Assembly (NCBI GenBank): GCA_021204905.1
Contig: JAJPYN010000010.1
Span: 1,871-47,459, forward strand
Length of the DNA stretch: 45,589 bases
Direction of reading: 5' to 3'
Source of the DNA: Prevotella sp.
Lineage (GTDB): Bacteria > Bacteroidota > Bacteroidia > Bacteroidales > Bacteroidaceae
The translations under genes and the position numbers were made by a program. Shown here piece after piece: positions 8,544-19,420 of this stretch (position 1 is its first letter; every line of letters begins with the position of its first letter). The notes under the pieces were generated by a model. The model was not told the DNA's origin. It did no database searches and saw only the letters and a list, made by a program, of their open reading frames with translations.

Positions 8544-8939
8544 TTAATAGACGTAGCAAAGCACCTCGCCGCCGATTTTCAGCTCGGAGGCTTCTTTGTC
8601 GGTCATCACCCCTTGCGATGTGGACAGGATGGCTATACCCAGTCCGTTGATAACTCTCGGCATGTCTTTGTAGCCGGTGTACCTGCGTAGTCCCGGCGTT
8701 GACACGCGTTTCAGACATTTGATGGCGTTCTGCATCGTCTGCGGGTTCCATTTCAAAGCCACTTTGATGGTGCCCTGCGGGCCGTCCTCGATGAACTTAT
8801 AGTTCAGGATGTACCCTTTCTCAAAAAGGATTTTCGTGATTTCCTTCTTGATGTTCGACGCAGGAATCTCCACGACGCGGTGGTGCGCCATGATTGCGTT
8901 TCTGAGTCTGGTCAGATAATCTGCTATTGGATCGGTCAT
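8544..8939 (-). CDS. rpsH: 30S ribosomal protein S8
   Basis: This 131-residue protein binds 16S rRNA helix 21 and in E. coli represses the spc operon. The start MTDPIADYLTRLRNAIMA and the C-terminal RVINGLGIAILSTSQGVMTD block are typical. The 57-bp gap to rpsN upstream is one of the larger spacers in this operon. Confidence 0.98.
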   Translation of the reverse strand: MTDPIADYLTRLRNAIMAHHRVVEIPASNIKKEITKILFEKGYILNYKFIEDGPQGTIKVALKWNPQTMQNAIKCLKRVSTPGLRRYTGYKDMPRVINGLGIAILSTSQGVMTDKEASELKIGGEVLCYVY

Positions 8940-8996
8940 AAATATAAATGTTTAATTGATCGGGCCTCCCCCGACAATATTAAATGTTTCTTTCGT

Positions 8997-9299
8997 TCAC
9001 CAGCTGGCCTTTTTCACGCCCGGTATCAATCCTGCCGAAGCCATCTCGCGGAACTGTATGCGGGATATGCCGAACTGGCGGATGTAACCTCTGGGGCGCC
9101 CTGTGAGCATGCAACGGTTGTGCAGGCGGATGGGGTTGGCGTTCTTCGGGATAGCTTGCAGCTTGCGGCATGCCTCGTACGCCTCCGCCGGGTCGTCCGT
9201 CGTGGCAACAATCTTTTTCAGTGCCGCGCGCTTCTCGGCGTAACGGGCAACCAGCTTTGCGCGCTTCACCTCACGCGCCTTCATTGATTCTTTTGCCAT
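8997..9299 (-). CDS. rpsN: 30S ribosomal protein S14 (zinc-free form)
   Basis: This 100-residue 30S head protein starts [20 protein letters not shown]. The C-terminal [20 protein letters not shown] block identifies S14. The paired CxxC motifs of the short zinc type are absent, and the chain has the long-type length. It lies 12 bp after rplE. Confidence 0.97.
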   Translation of the reverse strand: MAKESMKAREVKRAKLVARYAEKRAALKKIVATTDDPAEAYEACRKLQAIPKNANPIRLHNRCMLTGRPRGYIRQFGISRIQFREMASAGLIPGVKKASW

Positions 9300-9311
9300 A
9301 TCTGTTTGTCG

Positions 9312-9857
9312 TTATTTGTTCTTGAAAGGTAAGCCGAACGCTTTGAGAAGGGCGAAACCCTCTTCGTCGGTGGCTGCGGACGTTACGAACGTGATGTTCA
9401 TGCCTTGGATGCGGCTGATGGTGTCGATGTTTATCTCCGGGAAGATGATCTGCTCGGACACGCCGAGGGTGTAGTTGCCGCGCCCGTCGAGCTTCGTGGC
9501 CACGCCTTTGAAGTCGCGGATGCGGGGCAGAGCGATGCGCACGAGCTTCTCGAGGAACTCGTACATACGCTCGCGGCGCAGGGTAACCATCACGCCGATG
9601 GGCATCTTCTTGCGCACCTTAAAGTTGGAGATATCTTTCCGCGAATATGTCGCCACGGCCTTCTGACCGGTGATAGCCGACACTTCGCCTATTGCCACCT
9701 CGATGATTTTCTTATCTTGCGTGGCCACGCCGAGCCCCATGTTGACGACAATCTTTTTCAGTTCGGGCACCTGCATGATGGAGGTGTATTTGAACTGCTT
9801 CATCAGCGCGGGCGCAATCTCGTCCTTGTATGTCTTTTTTAACTGTGCTGTGTTCAT
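9312..9857 (-). CDS. rplE: 50S ribosomal protein L5
   Basis: This 181-residue protein binds 5S rRNA and forms the bridge to S13. It contains [16 protein letters not shown], the [20 protein letters not shown] block and the [20 protein letters not shown] end. The ATG start overlaps the rplX stop by one base (TGATG), which implies translational coupling. A GTG one codon upstream is less likely. Confidence 0.97.
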   Translation of the reverse strand: MNTAQLKKTYKDEIAPALMKQFKYTSIMQVPELKKIVVNMGLGVATQDKKIIEVAIGEVSAITGQKAVATYSRKDISNFKVRKKMPIGVMVTLRRERMYEFLEKLVRIALPRIRDFKGVATKLDGRGNYTLGVSEQIIFPEINIDTISRIQGMNITFVTSAATDEEGFALLKAFGLPFKNK

Positions 9858-10174
9858 CACTTGATTTCCTCTCCAGATTTTTTTGCAATCCGTACTACGT
9901 TCTTTCCTTCATGCTTTAATGATACGCGCGTGGGCTTGCCCGACTTCGGGTCAACGAGGCTCAGGTTCGAGATGTGGATGGGCGCCTCCTGTTTGAGTAT
10001 GCCGCCCTGCGGGTTCTTCGCCGAGGGTTTGGCGCACTTCGACACGAAGCGGCAGCCTTCCACGATGGCGGTCTGCTTGTCCACATTGACCTTGAGCACT
10101 TTGCCGCTCTTGCCTTTGTCGTCGCCGGCAAGAACTATGACGGTATCGTTCTTTCTTATATGCAACTTTGCCAT
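9857..10174 (-). CDS. rplX: 50S ribosomal protein L24
   Basis: This 105-residue assembly initiator near the tunnel exit contains a KOW motif: [20 protein letters not shown] followed by [20 protein letters not shown]. It lies 23 bp after rplN and its stop codon overlaps the rplE start. Confidence 0.97.
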   Translation of the reverse strand: MAKLHIRKNDTVIVLAGDDKGKSGKVLKVNVDKQTAIVEGCRFVSKCAKPSAKNPQGGILKQEAPIHISNLSLVDPKSGKPTRVSLKHEGKNVVRIAKKSGEEIK

Positions 10175-10197
10175 TTCTCTTTACGTGTTTTAAAAAG

Positions 10198-10563
10198 TTA
10201 AAGAACCTCGGGCGCCAAAGAGACCACCTTCATGTTCACCGCACGAAGCTCGCGGGCCACAGGTCCGAAGATACGGCTGCCGCGCAGCTCGCCGGCGTTG
10301 TTCAGCAGCACGCAGGCGTTGTCGTCGAAGCGGATGTACGACCCGTCGGGGCGGCGGATCTCCTTCTTCGTGCGCACTATCAGAGCCCTTGACACCGACC
10401 CTTTCTTCACCTCGCTTGTCGGGATGGCCTGCTTGATGGCCACGACGATGACATCGCCGACACTCGCATAGCGGCGTCTTGTGCCGCCCAGCACGCGGAT
10501 ACAGAGCGCCTCCCGGGCACCGCTGTTATCGCATATTGTAAGTCTTGATTCTGCCTGTATCAT
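10198..10563 (-). CDS. rplN: 50S ribosomal protein L14
   Basis: This 121-residue protein forms inter-subunit bridges. It starts [20 protein letters not shown], with the [13 protein letters not shown] and [20 protein letters not shown] family blocks and the [13 protein letters not shown] end. One base separates it from the rpsQ stop. Confidence 0.98.
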   Translation of the reverse strand: MIQAESRLTICDNSGAREALCIRVLGGTRRRYASVGDVIVVAIKQAIPTSEVKKGSVSRALIVRTKKEIRRPDGSYIRFDDNACVLLNNAGELRGSRIFGPVARELRAVNMKVVSLAPEVL

Positions 10564-10564
10564 T

Positions 10565-10822
10565 TTACTTGGCTTTTTCGATAATGTTGACTAATCTCCA
10601 GCGCTTCGTCTTCGACAGCGGACGGGTCTCCATGATGAGCACCTTGTCGCCAGTCTTGGCCTCGTTGTTCTCGTCGTGAGCGTGGTATTTCTTTGTCTTC
10701 TGGACAAACTTGCCGTATATGGGGTGCTTCTCTTTGAACTTCGACGCGATGACTATCGACTTGTCCATCTTGTCGCTTACGACCACACCCTGCCTTGTTT
10801 TTCTTAAATTTCTTGTTTCCAT
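10565..10822 (-). CDS. rpsQ: 30S ribosomal protein S17
   Basis: This 85-residue OB-fold protein binds 16S rRNA in the 30S body. It shows [20 protein letters not shown] and then the signature [20 protein letters not shown]. It lies 13 bp after rpmC. Confidence 0.97.
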   Translation of the reverse strand: METRNLRKTRQGVVVSDKMDKSIVIASKFKEKHPIYGKFVQKTKKYHAHDENNEAKTGDKVLIMETRPLSKTKRWRLVNIIEKAK

Positions 10823-10835
10823 CTTGAACCGTTGG

Positions 10836-11030
10836 TTATTTGTTAAGTTCTCTTTGACGGAGGACGGTTTTCATCCGCGCGATGTCGCGACGTACGGCCT
10901 TAATCTGCGAGGGGTTCTCAAGGGGCGACACGGCATGGGTGAGTCTGAGATTGACGAGGCGTGCCTGCGCGTTCTCCAGCTTCTCGGAGAGCTCCTTGTC
11001 TTGGAGCGCATTTACTTCTTTGATCTTCAT
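10836..11030 (-). CDS. rpmC: 50S ribosomal protein L29
   Basis: This 64-residue two-helix protein near the tunnel exit docks trigger factor together with L23. The sequence runs [20 protein letters not shown] and then the [20 protein letters not shown] block. It starts 3 bp after the rplP stop. Confidence 0.97.
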   Translation of the reverse strand: MKIKEVNALQDKELSEKLENAQARLVNLRLTHAVSPLENPSQIKAVRRDIARMKTVLRQRELNK

Positions 11031-11033
11031 AGC

Positions 11034-11462
11034 TTAAGCGTTTTTATCGTAATCGCGTCTTACAACAAACTTAGTCCTCACGGGCAGCTTCTGCGCGCCC
11101 AGACGCAGCGCCTCTTTGGCCACGTCGAACGGCACGCCCTCCACTTCGAACAGGATGCGTCCCGGCGTTACCGGCGCCACCCATCCCGCGACATCGCCTT
11201 TACCTTTACCCATGCGGACATCGGCGGGCTTGCGCGTGATAGGCTTGCTGGGGAAGATGCGTATCCACACCTGGCCCTCGCGGTTCATGTAACGGTTGAT
11301 GGCGACACGCGCCGCTTCTATCTGCCTGTTGGTGATCCATTTGGCGTCAAGGGTCTTGATGCCGAACGACCCGAACGACAGTTCGACACCCCTGTGGGCG
11401 TTGCCTTTGTTGCCGCGCCCGTCTTGGGGTCTTCTGTATTTTACTCTTTTCGGCTGTAACAT
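11034..11462 (-). CDS. rplP: 50S ribosomal protein L16
   Basis: This 142-residue protein lies close to the A site and peptidyl-transferase centre. It shows [20 protein letters not shown], the [20 protein letters not shown] block and the [20 protein letters not shown] loop. It lies 14 bp after rpsC. Confidence 0.98.
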   Translation of the reverse strand: MLQPKRVKYRRPQDGRGNKGNAHRGVELSFGSFGIKTLDAKWITNRQIEAARVAINRYMNREGQVWIRIFPSKPITRKPADVRMGKGKGDVAGWVAPVTPGRILFEVEGVPFDVAKEALRLGAQKLPVRTKFVVRRDYDKNA

Positions 11463-11476
11463 AATAGCTCTCTTTT

Positions 11477-12205
11477 TTAGCGATTATTGTTTCTTCTGCG
11501 GCCGCCGCGACCGCCCATACGACCTCCGCCGCGACCCATGGCTGACTTCTCTTGCGCGAGGTTAGGCGTAAGGTCGGGCTTGTCGAAGATCTCGCCGCGG
11601 CATATCCACACTTTGATGCCGAGCAGACCTACCTTTGTCAAGGCTTCCGTCTTGCAGTAGTCGATATCGGCGCGGAAGGTGTGCAACGGCGTGCGGCCCT
11701 CTTTATACATCTCCGAGCGTGCCATCTCGGCCCCGTTCAGTCGTCCGCTGATTTGGATTTTTATGCCCTCGGCGCCGGCGCGCATAGCGTTTTGTACGGC
11801 CATCTTTATCGCGCGGCGGTAGGACACCTTGCCTTCCACTTGGTTGGCGATGTTGCGGCCGACGATGGCGGCGTCGAGTTCGGGTTTCTTTATCTCGTAG
11901 ATATTGATTTGGATGTCTTTCTTATAGAGTTTTTTCAGCTCTTCGCGGAGTTTGTCGACATCCTGCCCGCCTTTGCCAATGACGATTCCCGGACGCGCGG
12001 TGCAGATGGTGATGGTTACCAGTTTAAGCGTGCGCTCGATGATGATGCGCGACAGACTGGCGTTGGCGAGGCGTTCGTTGAGGTATTTGCGTATCTTCGC
12101 GTCCTCCACGAGGTTCTCGCCGAAGCTTTTGCCACCGAACCAATTGGAGCTCCAGCCGCGGATTATGCCAAGCCGGTTGGCTATCGGATTAACTTTTTGT
12201 CCCAT
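11477..12205 (-). CDS. rpsC: 30S ribosomal protein S3
   Basis: This 242-residue 30S head protein forms part of the mRNA-entry helicase. A KH type-2 domain holds [20 protein letters not shown] at about residues 69-88. The C-terminal S3 domain has [19 protein letters not shown]. The chain ends in a Gly/Arg/Asn-rich tail. It lies 5 bp after rplV. Confidence 0.98.
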   Translation of the reverse strand: MGQKVNPIANRLGIIRGWSSNWFGGKSFGENLVEDAKIRKYLNERLANASLSRIIIERTLKLVTITICTARPGIVIGKGGQDVDKLREELKKLYKKDIQINIYEIKKPELDAAIVGRNIANQVEGKVSYRRAIKMAVQNAMRAGAEGIKIQISGRLNGAEMARSEMYKEGRTPLHTFRADIDYCKTEALTKVGLLGIKVWICRGEIFDKPDLTPNLAQEKSAMGRGGGRMGGRGGRRRNNNR

Positions 12206-12210
12206 ATCTT

Positions 12211-12612
12211 TTAGTTTTCGTCATTTTTTGAGTCCAAATACAGAGTAACGTGGTTGCTGCGCTTGCGGATGCGGTAAGCCCTGCCTTGCGGTGCCGGCCG
12301 CATGCGCTTCATTGTAACGCCTTGGTCGACGAACACGCGCGAGACATACAGCTCGCCCTCCTCAGCCTTGCGGCCTGTTTTTGTCTCCCAGTTGGCTATT
12401 GCCGAGCGCAGCAGCTTCTCCACGTCCTGCGCGGCCTGCTTGTTGGAGAACCGCAGTATGCCAAGCGCGCGGTTCACTTCCTGTCCGCGGATCATATCCA
12501 CCACGTAGCGCATCTTGCGCGGGGACGAGGGCACGCCGTTCAGCTTGGCGAAATATTGTGTCTTGAGCGCCGCTTTTCTTGCTTCGGCGGCCGTCTTTTT
12601 TCTTGCTCCCAT
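12211..12612 (-). CDS. rplV: 50S ribosomal protein L22
   Basis: This 133-residue protein lines the peptide exit tunnel. I start it at the ATG giving [21 protein letters not shown] longer in-frame extension (to 12762) would overlap rpsS and has no family support. The conserved [20 protein letters not shown] block and the tunnel loop near the C-terminus ([20 protein letters not shown]) are intact. Confidence 0.96.
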   Translation of the reverse strand: MGARKKTAAEARKAALKTQYFAKLNGVPSSPRKMRYVVDMIRGQEVNRALGILRFSNKQAAQDVEKLLRSAIANWETKTGRKAEEGELYVSRVFVDQGVTMKRMRPAPQGRAYRIRKRSNHVTLYLDSKNDEN

Positions 12613-12640
12613 TAGCTTTTTCCTTTTTAATGGTTTCCGC

Positions 12641-12907
12641 CTACTTACGGTTGCCGGAGTGTCCTCCGAAGCGTCGTGTGGGCGCGAACTCGCCGAGCTT
12701 GTGCCCCACCATGTTCTCCGTAATGTAAATCGGGATAAATTTATTTCCGTTATGAACCGCAACGGTATGCCCCACGAAATCCGGGCTGATCATCGAAGCC
12801 CTTGCCCAGGTCTTGACGACGGTCTTCTTGCCGCTTTCGTTCATGGCAAGCACCTTTTTCTCGAGGGACACGTTGATGTACGGACCTTTTTTTAATGAAC
12901 GACTCAT
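12641..12907 (-). CDS. rpsS: 30S ribosomal protein S19
   Basis: This 88-residue 30S head protein pairs with S13. It runs [20 protein letters not shown], with the [20 protein letters not shown] core and the [17 protein letters not shown] end. It lies 18 bp after rplB and 28 bp before rplV. Confidence 0.98.
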   Translation of the reverse strand: MSRSLKKGPYINVSLEKKVLAMNESGKKTVVKTWARASMISPDFVGHTVAVHNGNKFIPIYITENMVGHKLGEFAPTRRFGGHSGNRK

Positions 12908-12925
12908 ATTCTTCTCAGCTTGTTT

Positions 12926-13753
12926 TTATCGTTTGGATGCTCTTTCAATAATGTATGCACTTGAATGCTTCTTCTTCGAGCGTGTCTTGAGACCCTTTGC
13001 GTACAGACCCTTGCGCGAACGCGGGTGGCCGCCTGACTGACGACCCTCGCCGCCGCCCATCGGGTGGTCGACAGGATTCATAACGACGCCACGTGTGCGC
13101 GGACGGCGTCCCAACCAGCGCGAACGGCCGGCTTTACCGGAGCGCTCGAGGCCGTGGTCGGAGTTGCCGACGCTGCCCACAGTAGCTTTGCAAGCAGAGA
13201 GAATCTTGCGTATCTCGCCCGAAGGGAGCTTGACCACGCAGTAATCTCCCTCACGAGAGGTCAACTGAGCGAAATTGCCCGCCGAGCGCACCAGCATGGC
13301 GCCTTGTCCGGGACGGAGCTCGATGTTGTGGATCACCGTGCCGACAGGGATGTTTTTCAGCGGGAGCGCGTTGCCCACTTCCGGAGCGGCATCGGCGCCG
13401 GACATAAGCTCATCGCCCACCTGCAGCCCGTTGGGGGCAATAATGTAACGTTTCTCGCCATCGGCATAGAAGAGCAGGGCGATACGCGCCGAACGGTTCG
13501 GGTCGTACTCGATGGTCTTCACAATGGCGGGGACACCATCCTTCTCACGTTTGAAATCGATGAAGCGGTACTTGCGCTTGTGGCCTCCGCCGATGTAGCG
13601 CATAGTCATCTTTCCGGTGTTATTCCTTCCGCCGGTGGCACGCTTGCCGACAACGAGAGATTTCTCTGGCACGGATGCGGTAATTTCTTCGAACGTGCCA
13701 ATAACCTTGTGTCTTTGGCCGGGTGTAACCGGCTTCAATTTACGTACTGCCAT
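12926..13753 (-). CDS. rplB: 50S ribosomal protein L2
   Basis: This 275-residue protein is needed for subunit association and peptidyl transfer. It is complete, with the [20 protein letters not shown] block, the [20 protein letters not shown] block and the catalytic-region signature [20 protein letters not shown] with its conserved histidines. It lies 6 bp after rplW. Confidence 0.98.
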   Translation of the reverse strand: MAVRKLKPVTPGQRHKVIGTFEEITASVPEKSLVVGKRATGGRNNTGKMTMRYIGGGHKRKYRFIDFKREKDGVPAIVKTIEYDPNRSARIALLFYADGEKRYIIAPNGLQVGDELMSGADAAPEVGNALPLKNIPVGTVIHNIELRPGQGAMLVRSAGNFAQLTSREGDYCVVKLPSGEIRKILSACKATVGSVGNSDHGLERSGKAGRSRWLGRRPRTRGVVMNPVDHPMGGGEGRQSGGHPRSRKGLYAKGLKTRSKKKHSSAYIIERASKR

Positions 13754-13759
13754 TTTATG

Positions 13760-14053
13760 TTAAATATTACCGTAGAAATCAATTGTCTGGCCGTCTTTGA
13801 GCGTAACGATAGCTTTCTTGTACGCATTCTTCCGGCCGCGGATCATGCCCGCCTTCGTGTAGCGGTGCGAGCGCTTGCCGGCGTAGTTGAGCGTGTTGAC
13901 GCTGACGACGTTGACCTTGTACAAATCCTCCACCTCTTTCTTGATCTGGAGCTTGTTAGCCTCGGGGCGCACGACGAACCCGAAACGGTTCGGCGTTTTC
14001 TCGGACATGTTGGTCATCTTCTCGGTGACCAGGGGTTTAACTATATATCCCAT
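13760..14053 (-). CDS. rplW: 50S ribosomal protein L23
   Basis: This 97-residue tunnel-exit protein docks trigger factor and SRP. The ATG giving MGYIVKPLVTEKMTNMSEKT is the conserved start; the open frame upstream of it overlaps rplD and is not family-like. The VNTLNYAGKRSHRYTKAGMI loop is present. It lies 13 bp after the rplD stop. Confidence 0.96.
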   Translation of the reverse strand: MGYIVKPLVTEKMTNMSEKTPNRFGFVVRPEANKLQIKKEVEDLYKVNVVSVNTLNYAGKRSHRYTKAGMIRGRKNAYKKAIVTLKDGQTIDFYGNI

Positions 14054-14066
14054 TTCTTCTCCTCCT

Positions 14067-14696
14067 TTATTTAATAAGGGTGGCCTCAATCTTCGGCAGC
14101 GCGCCCTCGGCCAAAACGAGCACGTCGGCATCGAGCACCTTGTAGGTGTTCACCGCTGCGGCGCCTGTCACCGAGGCGTTTTTCAGGTTGCGCGCCGAGA
14201 GGTAGACGTTCCTGTCGGGCTCGGGAAGCACGATGAGCACCTTCTTGCCGTCCACCTGCAGGTTTTTGGCGATGTTCATAAACTCCTTCGTCTTCGGAGC
14301 GTCGATGGTGAAATCCTCAACGACGACAATCGCGCCGTCCTTTGCTTTGTAAGCCAATGCCGACTTGCGCGCAAGAACCTTCTCCTTGCGGTTGAGCTTG
14401 AACGAGTAGTCGCGCGGCTTCGGTCCGAACACGCGGCCGCCTCCGCGGAGCAACGGCGAGTTGATGTCGCCCCTGCGCGCCCCGCCGCTGCCTTTCTGGC
14501 GGATGAGCTTGCGCGTGGAACCGGACATCTCGCTGCGTTCCCTTGATTTGGCCGTGCCTTGCCGGCGGTTGGCCATATACTGCTTCACGTCGAGATAGAT
14601 GACGTGGTCGTTGGGTTCAATCCCGAAGACGGCTTCGTTCAACGTAACCTTTCTTCCGGTCGGCTGACCGCTGATATTTAATACGTCAAGTTCCAT
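14067..14696 (-). CDS. rplD: 50S ribosomal protein L4
   Basis: This 209-residue protein extends a loop ([20 protein letters not shown], then the [20 protein letters not shown] block) into the exit tunnel. In E. coli L4 represses the S10 operon by attenuation. No equivalent leader structure was recognised here. One base separates it from the rplC stop. Confidence 0.98.
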   Translation of the reverse strand: MELDVLNISGQPTGRKVTLNEAVFGIEPNDHVIYLDVKQYMANRRQGTAKSRERSEMSGSTRKLIRQKGSGGARRGDINSPLLRGGGRVFGPKPRDYSFKLNRKEKVLARKSALAYKAKDGAIVVVEDFTIDAPKTKEFMNIAKNLQVDGKKVLIVLPEPDRNVYLSARNLKNASVTGAAAVNTYKVLDADVLVLAEGALPKIEATLIK

Positions 14697-14697
14697 C

Positions 14698-15312
14698 TTA
14701 CATCTTGATTAAAACGGTTGAACCATTGTACCCGGCGACGGACCCCTTCACGATGAGGAGGTTGTTCTCCGGAATTACTTTAATCACTCTCAGGTTCTGG
14801 GTCGTAACACGCTCGTTGCCCATCTGTCCGGCCATGCGCATGCCCTTGAACACTTTCGCGGGGAACGAGCAGGCGCCGATGGAACCCGGATGGCGCAGAC
14901 GGTCGTCCTGGCCGTGCGTCGCTTGTCCCACTCCGCCGAACCCGTGGCGCTTGACAACGCCCTGGAAGCCTTTGCCTTTCGACGTGCCCACCACATCAAC
15001 GAATTTCGCGTCGGCAAAAAGCTCGACGGTGATGGTGTCGCCAAGGTTGTACTCCTCGTCGAATTTGAACTCGGCCAAGTGCTGCTTCGGTGTTGTGCCG
15101 GCTTTCTTAAAAGTGCCCATCAGAGGCTTGGACGTATGCTTCTCCTTCGCCTCTCCGAACCCTAATTGAACAGCCTTGTAACCGTCTTTCTCAACTGATT
15201 TGAGCTGGGTTACAACACAAGGACCGGCTTCGATAACGGTGCACGGTATGTTCTTGCCGTCGGCACCGAAAACGGATGTCATTCCGATTTTTCTTCCAAT
15301 TAATCCTGGCAT
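14698..15312 (-). CDS. rplC: 50S ribosomal protein L3
   Basis: This 204-residue assembly initiator reaches the peptidyl-transferase centre. It shows [20 protein letters not shown], the [20 protein letters not shown] block and the [20 protein letters not shown] end. A 67-bp spacer precedes it after rpsJ. Confidence 0.98.
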   Translation of the reverse strand: MPGLIGRKIGMTSVFGADGKNIPCTVIEAGPCVVTQLKSVEKDGYKAVQLGFGEAKEKHTSKPLMGTFKKAGTTPKQHLAEFKFDEEYNLGDTITVELFADAKFVDVVGTSKGKGFQGVVKRHGFGGVGQATHGQDDRLRHPGSIGACSFPAKVFKGMRMAGQMGNERVTTQNLRVIKVIPENNLLIVKGSVAGYNGSTVLIKM

Positions 15313-15379
15313 TTCAATTAAAATTTATGTTTGTTCTTTTAACTCTCTGTCGTCGCGAAAACCCTCGCTGACGGAAGGT

Positions 15380-15685
15380 CTAAACCTTGATCTCCACCTC
15401 CACGCCGCTGGGCAGCTCGAGCTTCATCAGCGCGTCGACGGTCTTTGCCGTGGAGCTGTAGATGTCGATGAGGCGTTTGTAGTCGCACAGCTGGAACTGC
15501 TCGCGCGATTTCTTGTTGACGAATGTCGAGCGGTTCACCGTGTAGATGCGCTTGTGCGTCGGGAGCGGAATGGGCCCGCTGACAACGGCGCCCGTGGCTT
15601 TGACGGCCTTGACGATCTTGTCCGACGATTTGTCCACGAGCTGGTGGTCGTAGGACTTGAGTTTGATTCGAATTTTCTGACTCAT
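15380..15685 (-). CDS. rpsJ: 30S ribosomal protein S10 (NusE)
   Basis: This 101-residue protein serves in the 30S head and as transcription antitermination factor NusE. The sequence runs [20 protein letters not shown] with the [20 protein letters not shown] loop. It is the first gene of the S10 block. About 98 bp separate it from fusA, a gap with no recognised promoter. Confidence 0.98.
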   Translation of the reverse strand: MSQKIRIKLKSYDHQLVDKSSDKIVKAVKATGAVVSGPIPLPTHKRIYTVNRSTFVNKKSREQFQLCDYKRLIDIYSSTAKTVDALMKLELPSGVEVEIKV

Positions 15686-15783
15686 TGTTGTCTTTAAGTT
15701 GTTTGTTTATTGTCTGTTCCGGAAGGCGCGCGCCGCTTAAGAGTCATTCGCTAAACGGGCATCTCCGCCGTTCCTTGTTTCGT

Positions 15784-17901
15784 TTACAGCAAATCGGCCC
15801 TCCCGTGAATCTCCTCGAGGATGCCTTTGGCCAGTGATGTCGAGACGGCCTCGTGGTGGTCGTATTCCATAGATGACGTGGCGCGGCCGGAGGTGATGGT
15901 GCGCAGCGCGGTAACATAGCCGAACATCTCCGCCAGCGGCACCATAGCTTTCACGATGCGTGCGCCGCTGCGTGCCTCGTCCATGCCCTGCACCATGCCG
16001 CGGCGTTTGTTCAGGTCGCCGATGACATCGCCCATGTTGTCCTCGGGCGTTACAACTTCGACCTTCATTATCGGCTCCATCAGCACCGGCCCGGCCTTCG
16101 GGCAAGCGTTGCGGAACGCGTTATGCGCGGCAAGCTCGAAGGAGAGCTGGTCGGAGTCGACAGGGTGGAACGAGCCGTCGGTGAGCGTTACTTTAAGTCC
16201 CATCACGGGGTAGCCGCCCAGCACGCCGGCCTTAAGGCAATCTTGGAACCCCTTCTCGACGGACGGGATGAACTCCTTGGGGATGTTGCCGCCTTTCACC
16301 TCGTTGACGAACTGCAGATCGCCCTCGGTGTAATCGGCGTCTTTTGGCCCGATGGTGCAGATGATGTCGGCGAACTTGCCGCGACCGCCGGACTGCTTTT
16401 TGTAAACCTCCCTGAGGCTGACCTCTTTCGTGATGGCCTCTTTATAGTTAACCTGCGGCTTGCCTTGGTTGCATTCCACCTTGAACTCGCGCTTGAGGCG
16501 GTCGATGATGATGTCAAGATGGAGCTCGCCCATGCCGGAGATAATCGTCTGGCCGGTCTGCTCGTCGGTGTGCACCGTGAATGTCGGGTCCTCCTCCGCC
16601 AGCTTGGCCAAGCCGTTGTCGAGTTTGGCAATGTCCGCTTGCGATTTCGGCTCGACAGCGATAGAGATAACCGTGTCGGGGAATGTCATCGATTCCAAAA
16701 CGATGGGGTGGTCCTCGTCGCAAAGGGTGTCGCCCGTGCGAATGTCCTTAAAGCCCACGCCGGAACCGATGTCGCCCGCGGCAATCTCCTCGACGGGGTT
16801 CTGCTTGTTCGAGTGCATCTGGAACAGACGGCTCACGCGCTCTTTCCTGCCCGTGCGCGGGTTGTAAACATACGACCCGGCAGTGATCTTGCCCGAATAC
16901 ACGCGGAAGAACACGAGCCGGCCGACATACGGGTCGGTGGCAATCTTGAACGCTAATGCCGAGGTGGGTTCTTCCTCCGTCGGCTTGCGGTCCTCTTCTT
17001 CCTCAGTGTCGGGGTTGGTGCCGATGATATTCTCCGTGTCCATCGGCGAGGGCAAGAACGCGCAAACGTAATCGAGCATCGTCTGCACGCCTTTGTTTTT
17101 AAACGACGAGCCGCACATCATCGGCACGCACTGCAAGGAGATTGTGCCTTTGCGCAATGCCGCGATAATCTCGTCCTCCGTTATGGTCTCCGGCGCGTCG
17201 AAATATTTCTCCATCAGGCCTTCATCGTATTCCGAAGCGGCCTCGAGGAGCTTGTCGCGCCATTCGTTGCATTCGTCGAGCATGTCCGCCGGGATGTCCT
17301 CGATGTCGTACTCGGCGCCGAGGGTCTCGTCGTGCCACAGGACGGCTTTCATACGAATGAGGTCGACCAAACCTTTGAAATGCTCCTCCGCGCCGATGGG
17401 GCAGCAGATGCTTATCGGGTTTGCGCCCAGCACCTCCTTCATCTGGCGCAGCACATCGTAGTAGTTCGCGCCGGAACGGTCCATCTTGTTGACGTACCCG
17501 ATGCGCGGCACGTTATATTTATCAGCCTGGCGCCACACGGTCTCCGACTGCGGCTCGACGCCGCCCACAGCGCAGTATGTCGCCACGGCACCGTCGAGCA
17601 CGCGCAACGACCGCTCCACTTCCGCCGTGAAATCGACGTGTCCCGGAGTGTCGATAAGGTTAATCTTATATTGATTGTCCTTATATTTCCAGAAACAAGT
17701 GGTGGCCGCGGAGGTGATGGTGATGCCGCGCTCCTGTTCTTGCGCCATCCAGTCCATCGTGGCGCCGCCGTCGTGCACTTCACCGATCTTATGCGTCTTG
17801 CCGGTGTAATACAAAATGCGCTCAGAGGTCGTCGTCTTACCGGCGTCGATGTGTGCCATGATGCCGATATTACGCGTCAGATGAAGGTCTCGTTTTTCCA
17901 T
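15784..17901 (-). CDS. fusA: Elongation factor G
   Basis: This 705-residue translocation GTPase has a P-loop AHIDAGKT at residues 16-23, followed by switch [10 protein letters not shown] and the NKMD base-specificity motif. Domains II to V follow, including the [20 protein letters not shown] block of domain III and the [20 protein letters not shown] block of domain V. It lies between rpsG (29 bp upstream) and rpsJ, as in the bacterial str operon. This is the housekeeping copy; a second EF-G paralogue, if any, is outside the window. Confidence 0.98.
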   Translation of the reverse strand: MEKRDLHLTRNIGIMAHIDAGKTTTSERILYYTGKTHKIGEVHDGGATMDWMAQEQERGITITSAATTCFWKYKDNQYKINLIDTPGHVDFTAEVERSLRVLDGAVATYCAVGGVEPQSETVWRQADKYNVPRIGYVNKMDRSGANYYDVLRQMKEVLGANPISICCPIGAEEHFKGLVDLIRMKAVLWHDETLGAEYDIEDIPADMLDECNEWRDKLLEAASEYDEGLMEKYFDAPETITEDEIIAALRKGTISLQCVPMMCGSSFKNKGVQTMLDYVCAFLPSPMDTENIIGTNPDTEEEEDRKPTEEEPTSALAFKIATDPYVGRLVFFRVYSGKITAGSYVYNPRTGRKERVSRLFQMHSNKQNPVEEIAAGDIGSGVGFKDIRTGDTLCDEDHPIVLESMTFPDTVISIAVEPKSQADIAKLDNGLAKLAEEDPTFTVHTDEQTGQTIISGMGELHLDIIIDRLKREFKVECNQGKPQVNYKEAITKEVSLREVYKKQSGGRGKFADIICTIGPKDADYTEGDLQFVNEVKGGNIPKEFIPSVEKGFQDCLKAGVLGGYPVMGLKVTLTDGSFHPVDSDQLSFELAAHNAFRNACPKAGPVLMEPIMKVEVVTPEDNMGDVIGDLNKRRGMVQGMDEARSGARIVKAMVPLAEMFGYVTALRTITSGRATSSMEYDHHEAVSTSLAKGILEEIHGRADLL

Positions 17902-17930
17902 CTCTTTTTACCTTAACCTTTGAATGGATG

Positions 17931-18407
17931 TTAGAAGCGGAAATGCGCAAAGGCGCGGTTGGCCTCCGCCATACGGTGCATATCCTCTTTGCGTTTGAAT
18001 GCGCCGCCCTGATTGTTGTAAGCGTCCTGAATCTCTGCGGCGAGCTTCTCAGCCATCGACTTGCCGCCGCGTGTGCGCGCGTATTTGATGAGGTTCTTCA
18101 TCGACACGCTCTCTTTCCTCGACGGGCGGATCTCTGTCGGCACTTGGAACGTTGCTCCGCCGATGCGGCGGCTCTTCACCTCCACCTGCGGGGTGATGTT
18201 GTCCAGCGCCTGCTTCCAGATCTCCAGCGGCGACTTCTCCTCTTTCGCCATGCGCGTCTTCACGATGTCGAGGGAGGAATAAAATATCTCGTACGCGACG
18301 TTCTTCTTGCCGTCGTACATAAGATGGTTAACGAATTTTGTAACCTTCTCGTCGCCGAAGATGGGGTCGGGAAGAATCACACGCTTTTTTGGTTTTGCTT
18401 TTCTCAT
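17931..18407 (-). CDS. rpsG: 30S ribosomal protein S7
   Basis: This 158-residue assembly protein of the 30S head contacts E-site tRNA. I start at [20 protein letters not shown]; the open frame reaches 18473, but the added residues are not S7-like. Key blocks are [20 protein letters not shown] and [21 protein letters not shown] 168-bp spacer separates it from rpsL. Confidence 0.96.
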   Translation of the reverse strand: MRKAKPKKRVILPDPIFGDEKVTKFVNHLMYDGKKNVAYEIFYSSLDIVKTRMAKEEKSPLEIWKQALDNITPQVEVKSRRIGGATFQVPTEIRPSRKESVSMKNLIKYARTRGGKSMAEKLAAEIQDAYNNQGGAFKRKEDMHRMAEANRAFAHFRF

Positions 18408-18575
18408 TGTTAATGTCAGTTGATGCGTTTCTACGGAGTTGGTCCCGGAAAGAAGTTCGCGCTTCGGCGGCAACGCTTTGCCCGCTTACTCTGGCCTGCC
18501 TTCGGCAATTCCCTCGAAAAGCTTTTTTCTTGTTTTATATCGACTTCTCAGTTGTTTAAAATTCTCCCGAAGGCC

Positions 18576-18959
18576 TCATTTTTTCTTGGACTTCGGACGC
18601 TTCGCACCGTACTTCGAGCGGCGCTGCAAACGGTTGGCCACGCCGGCGGTATCGAGCGTGCCGCGGACGATATGATAACGCACACCGGGGAGGTCTTTCA
18701 CGCGACCGCCGCGCACAAGCACTATCGAGTGCTCTTGCAAGTTGTGTCCCTCGCCGGGGATGTAGGAGTTGACCTCTTTTTGGTTGGTCAGACGCACGCG
18801 GGCGACTTTTCTCATCGCCGAGTTAGGTTTCTTGGGCGTTGTCGTGTACACGCGCACGCAGACGCCGCGCCGCTGGGGACATGCCTCCAACGCCGGCGAT
18901 TTGCTCTGGCTCACGATCGCCTTTCTGCCCTTTCTTACTAATTGCGAAATTGTAGGCAT
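18576..18959 (-). CDS. rpsL: 30S ribosomal protein S12
   Basis: This 127-residue decoding-centre protein runs [20 protein letters not shown], with the [20 protein letters not shown] and [19 protein letters not shown] loops. The lysines equivalent to E. coli K42 and K87 are both present (PKKPNS and VKDLPG), so the sequence carries no classic streptomycin-resistance change. It is the first gene of the super-operon, with a promoter element at 19101-19108. Confidence 0.98.
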   Translation of the reverse strand: MPTISQLVRKGRKAIVSQSKSPALEACPQRRGVCVRVYTTTPKKPNSAMRKVARVRLTNQKEVNSYIPGEGHNLQEHSIVLVRGGRVKDLPGVRYHIVRGTLDTAGVANRLQRRSKYGAKRPKSKKK

Positions 18960-19100
18960 AATTGTTCTTTTTTTGTTTTATATTTTTTATTTTGTTGTAT
19001 CAAAACAATGCCTCCCGCCGCGCGTGCACGCCCTGTTTCGAGCGCACAAAAACAATTCCATCCCCGAAGGAATGGACTGCCAATCGACCGAAGTGAGTTG

Positions 19101-19108
19101 CAAAGGTA
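19101..19108 (-). promoter_or_regulatory. -7 element of the ribosomal super-operon promoter
   Basis: The minus strand reads TACCTTTG, an exact match to the Bacteroidota -7 consensus TAnnTTTG, about 140 bp upstream of rpsL. A clear -33 TTTG is not present at the ideal spacing (only TTA at N21). The rest of 18960-19277 is an AT-rich leader and spacer with no gene. Confidence 0.6.
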
Positions 19109-19277
19109 GAACTTTTTAATTCAACTGCCTAACGAGCCTTGTGCCGGAGGCTGAATTTTCGGTTAAATTACGCATTATTAACTATTAATGACTTTATTTA
19201 ACTCCGCTAAACTCGTTTCCGCGCGGTTTTTGCTGCCGTTGAAGTTGTTCGTACTACTGTTTCAAGCCTCATTTTCG

Positions 19278-19359
19278 TGCGCCTGACAGGACTCGAACCT
19301 GCAAGTTTTTCAACACCGGATCCTAAGTCCGGCGCGTCTACCAATTTCGCCACAGGCGC
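19278..19359 (-). tRNA. tRNA-Leu (anticodon UAG)
   Basis: The minus strand folds as a class II tRNA. The acceptor is GCGCCTG/CAGGCGC with discriminator A, and the D arm carries the AATTGGTAGACGC form. The anticodon stem CCGGA/TCCGG encloses CTTAGGA (anticodon TAG). A variable arm follows, then T-loop GGTTCGAGTCC. CCA is not encoded. A well-spaced promoter lies directly upstream (19374-19404). Confidence 0.95.
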
Positions 19360-19373
19360 AGCGTTCGGAGGGG

Positions 19374-19404
19374 CAAAGTTAGTGCAACGGCGGTTGAAAA
19401 ACAA
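19374..19404 (-). promoter_or_regulatory. Promoter of tRNA-Leu
   Basis: On the minus strand TTG is followed after 20 nt by TAACTTTG, the TTTG-N19/20-TAnnTTTG form. The -7 element ends 15 bp before the tRNA 5' end, giving a short leader. Confidence 0.65.
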
Positions 19405-19420
19405 GTAACTCGCGCGTTAA

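Noticed and set aside
12613..12762. A 50-residue N-terminal extension of L22
   Set aside because: It overlaps rpsS in another frame and has no family support.
13064..14074. A 336-codon open frame on the plus strand opposite rplB and rplW
   Set aside because: It is the antisense shadow of GC-rich, highly conserved ribosomal genes. It has no family resemblance, and similar long frames occur opposite rpoA, secY, rpsE and fusA.
18408..18473. An N-terminal extension of S7
   Set aside because: The extra 22 codons are not conserved in S7; the ATG giving MRKAKPKK is the usual start.
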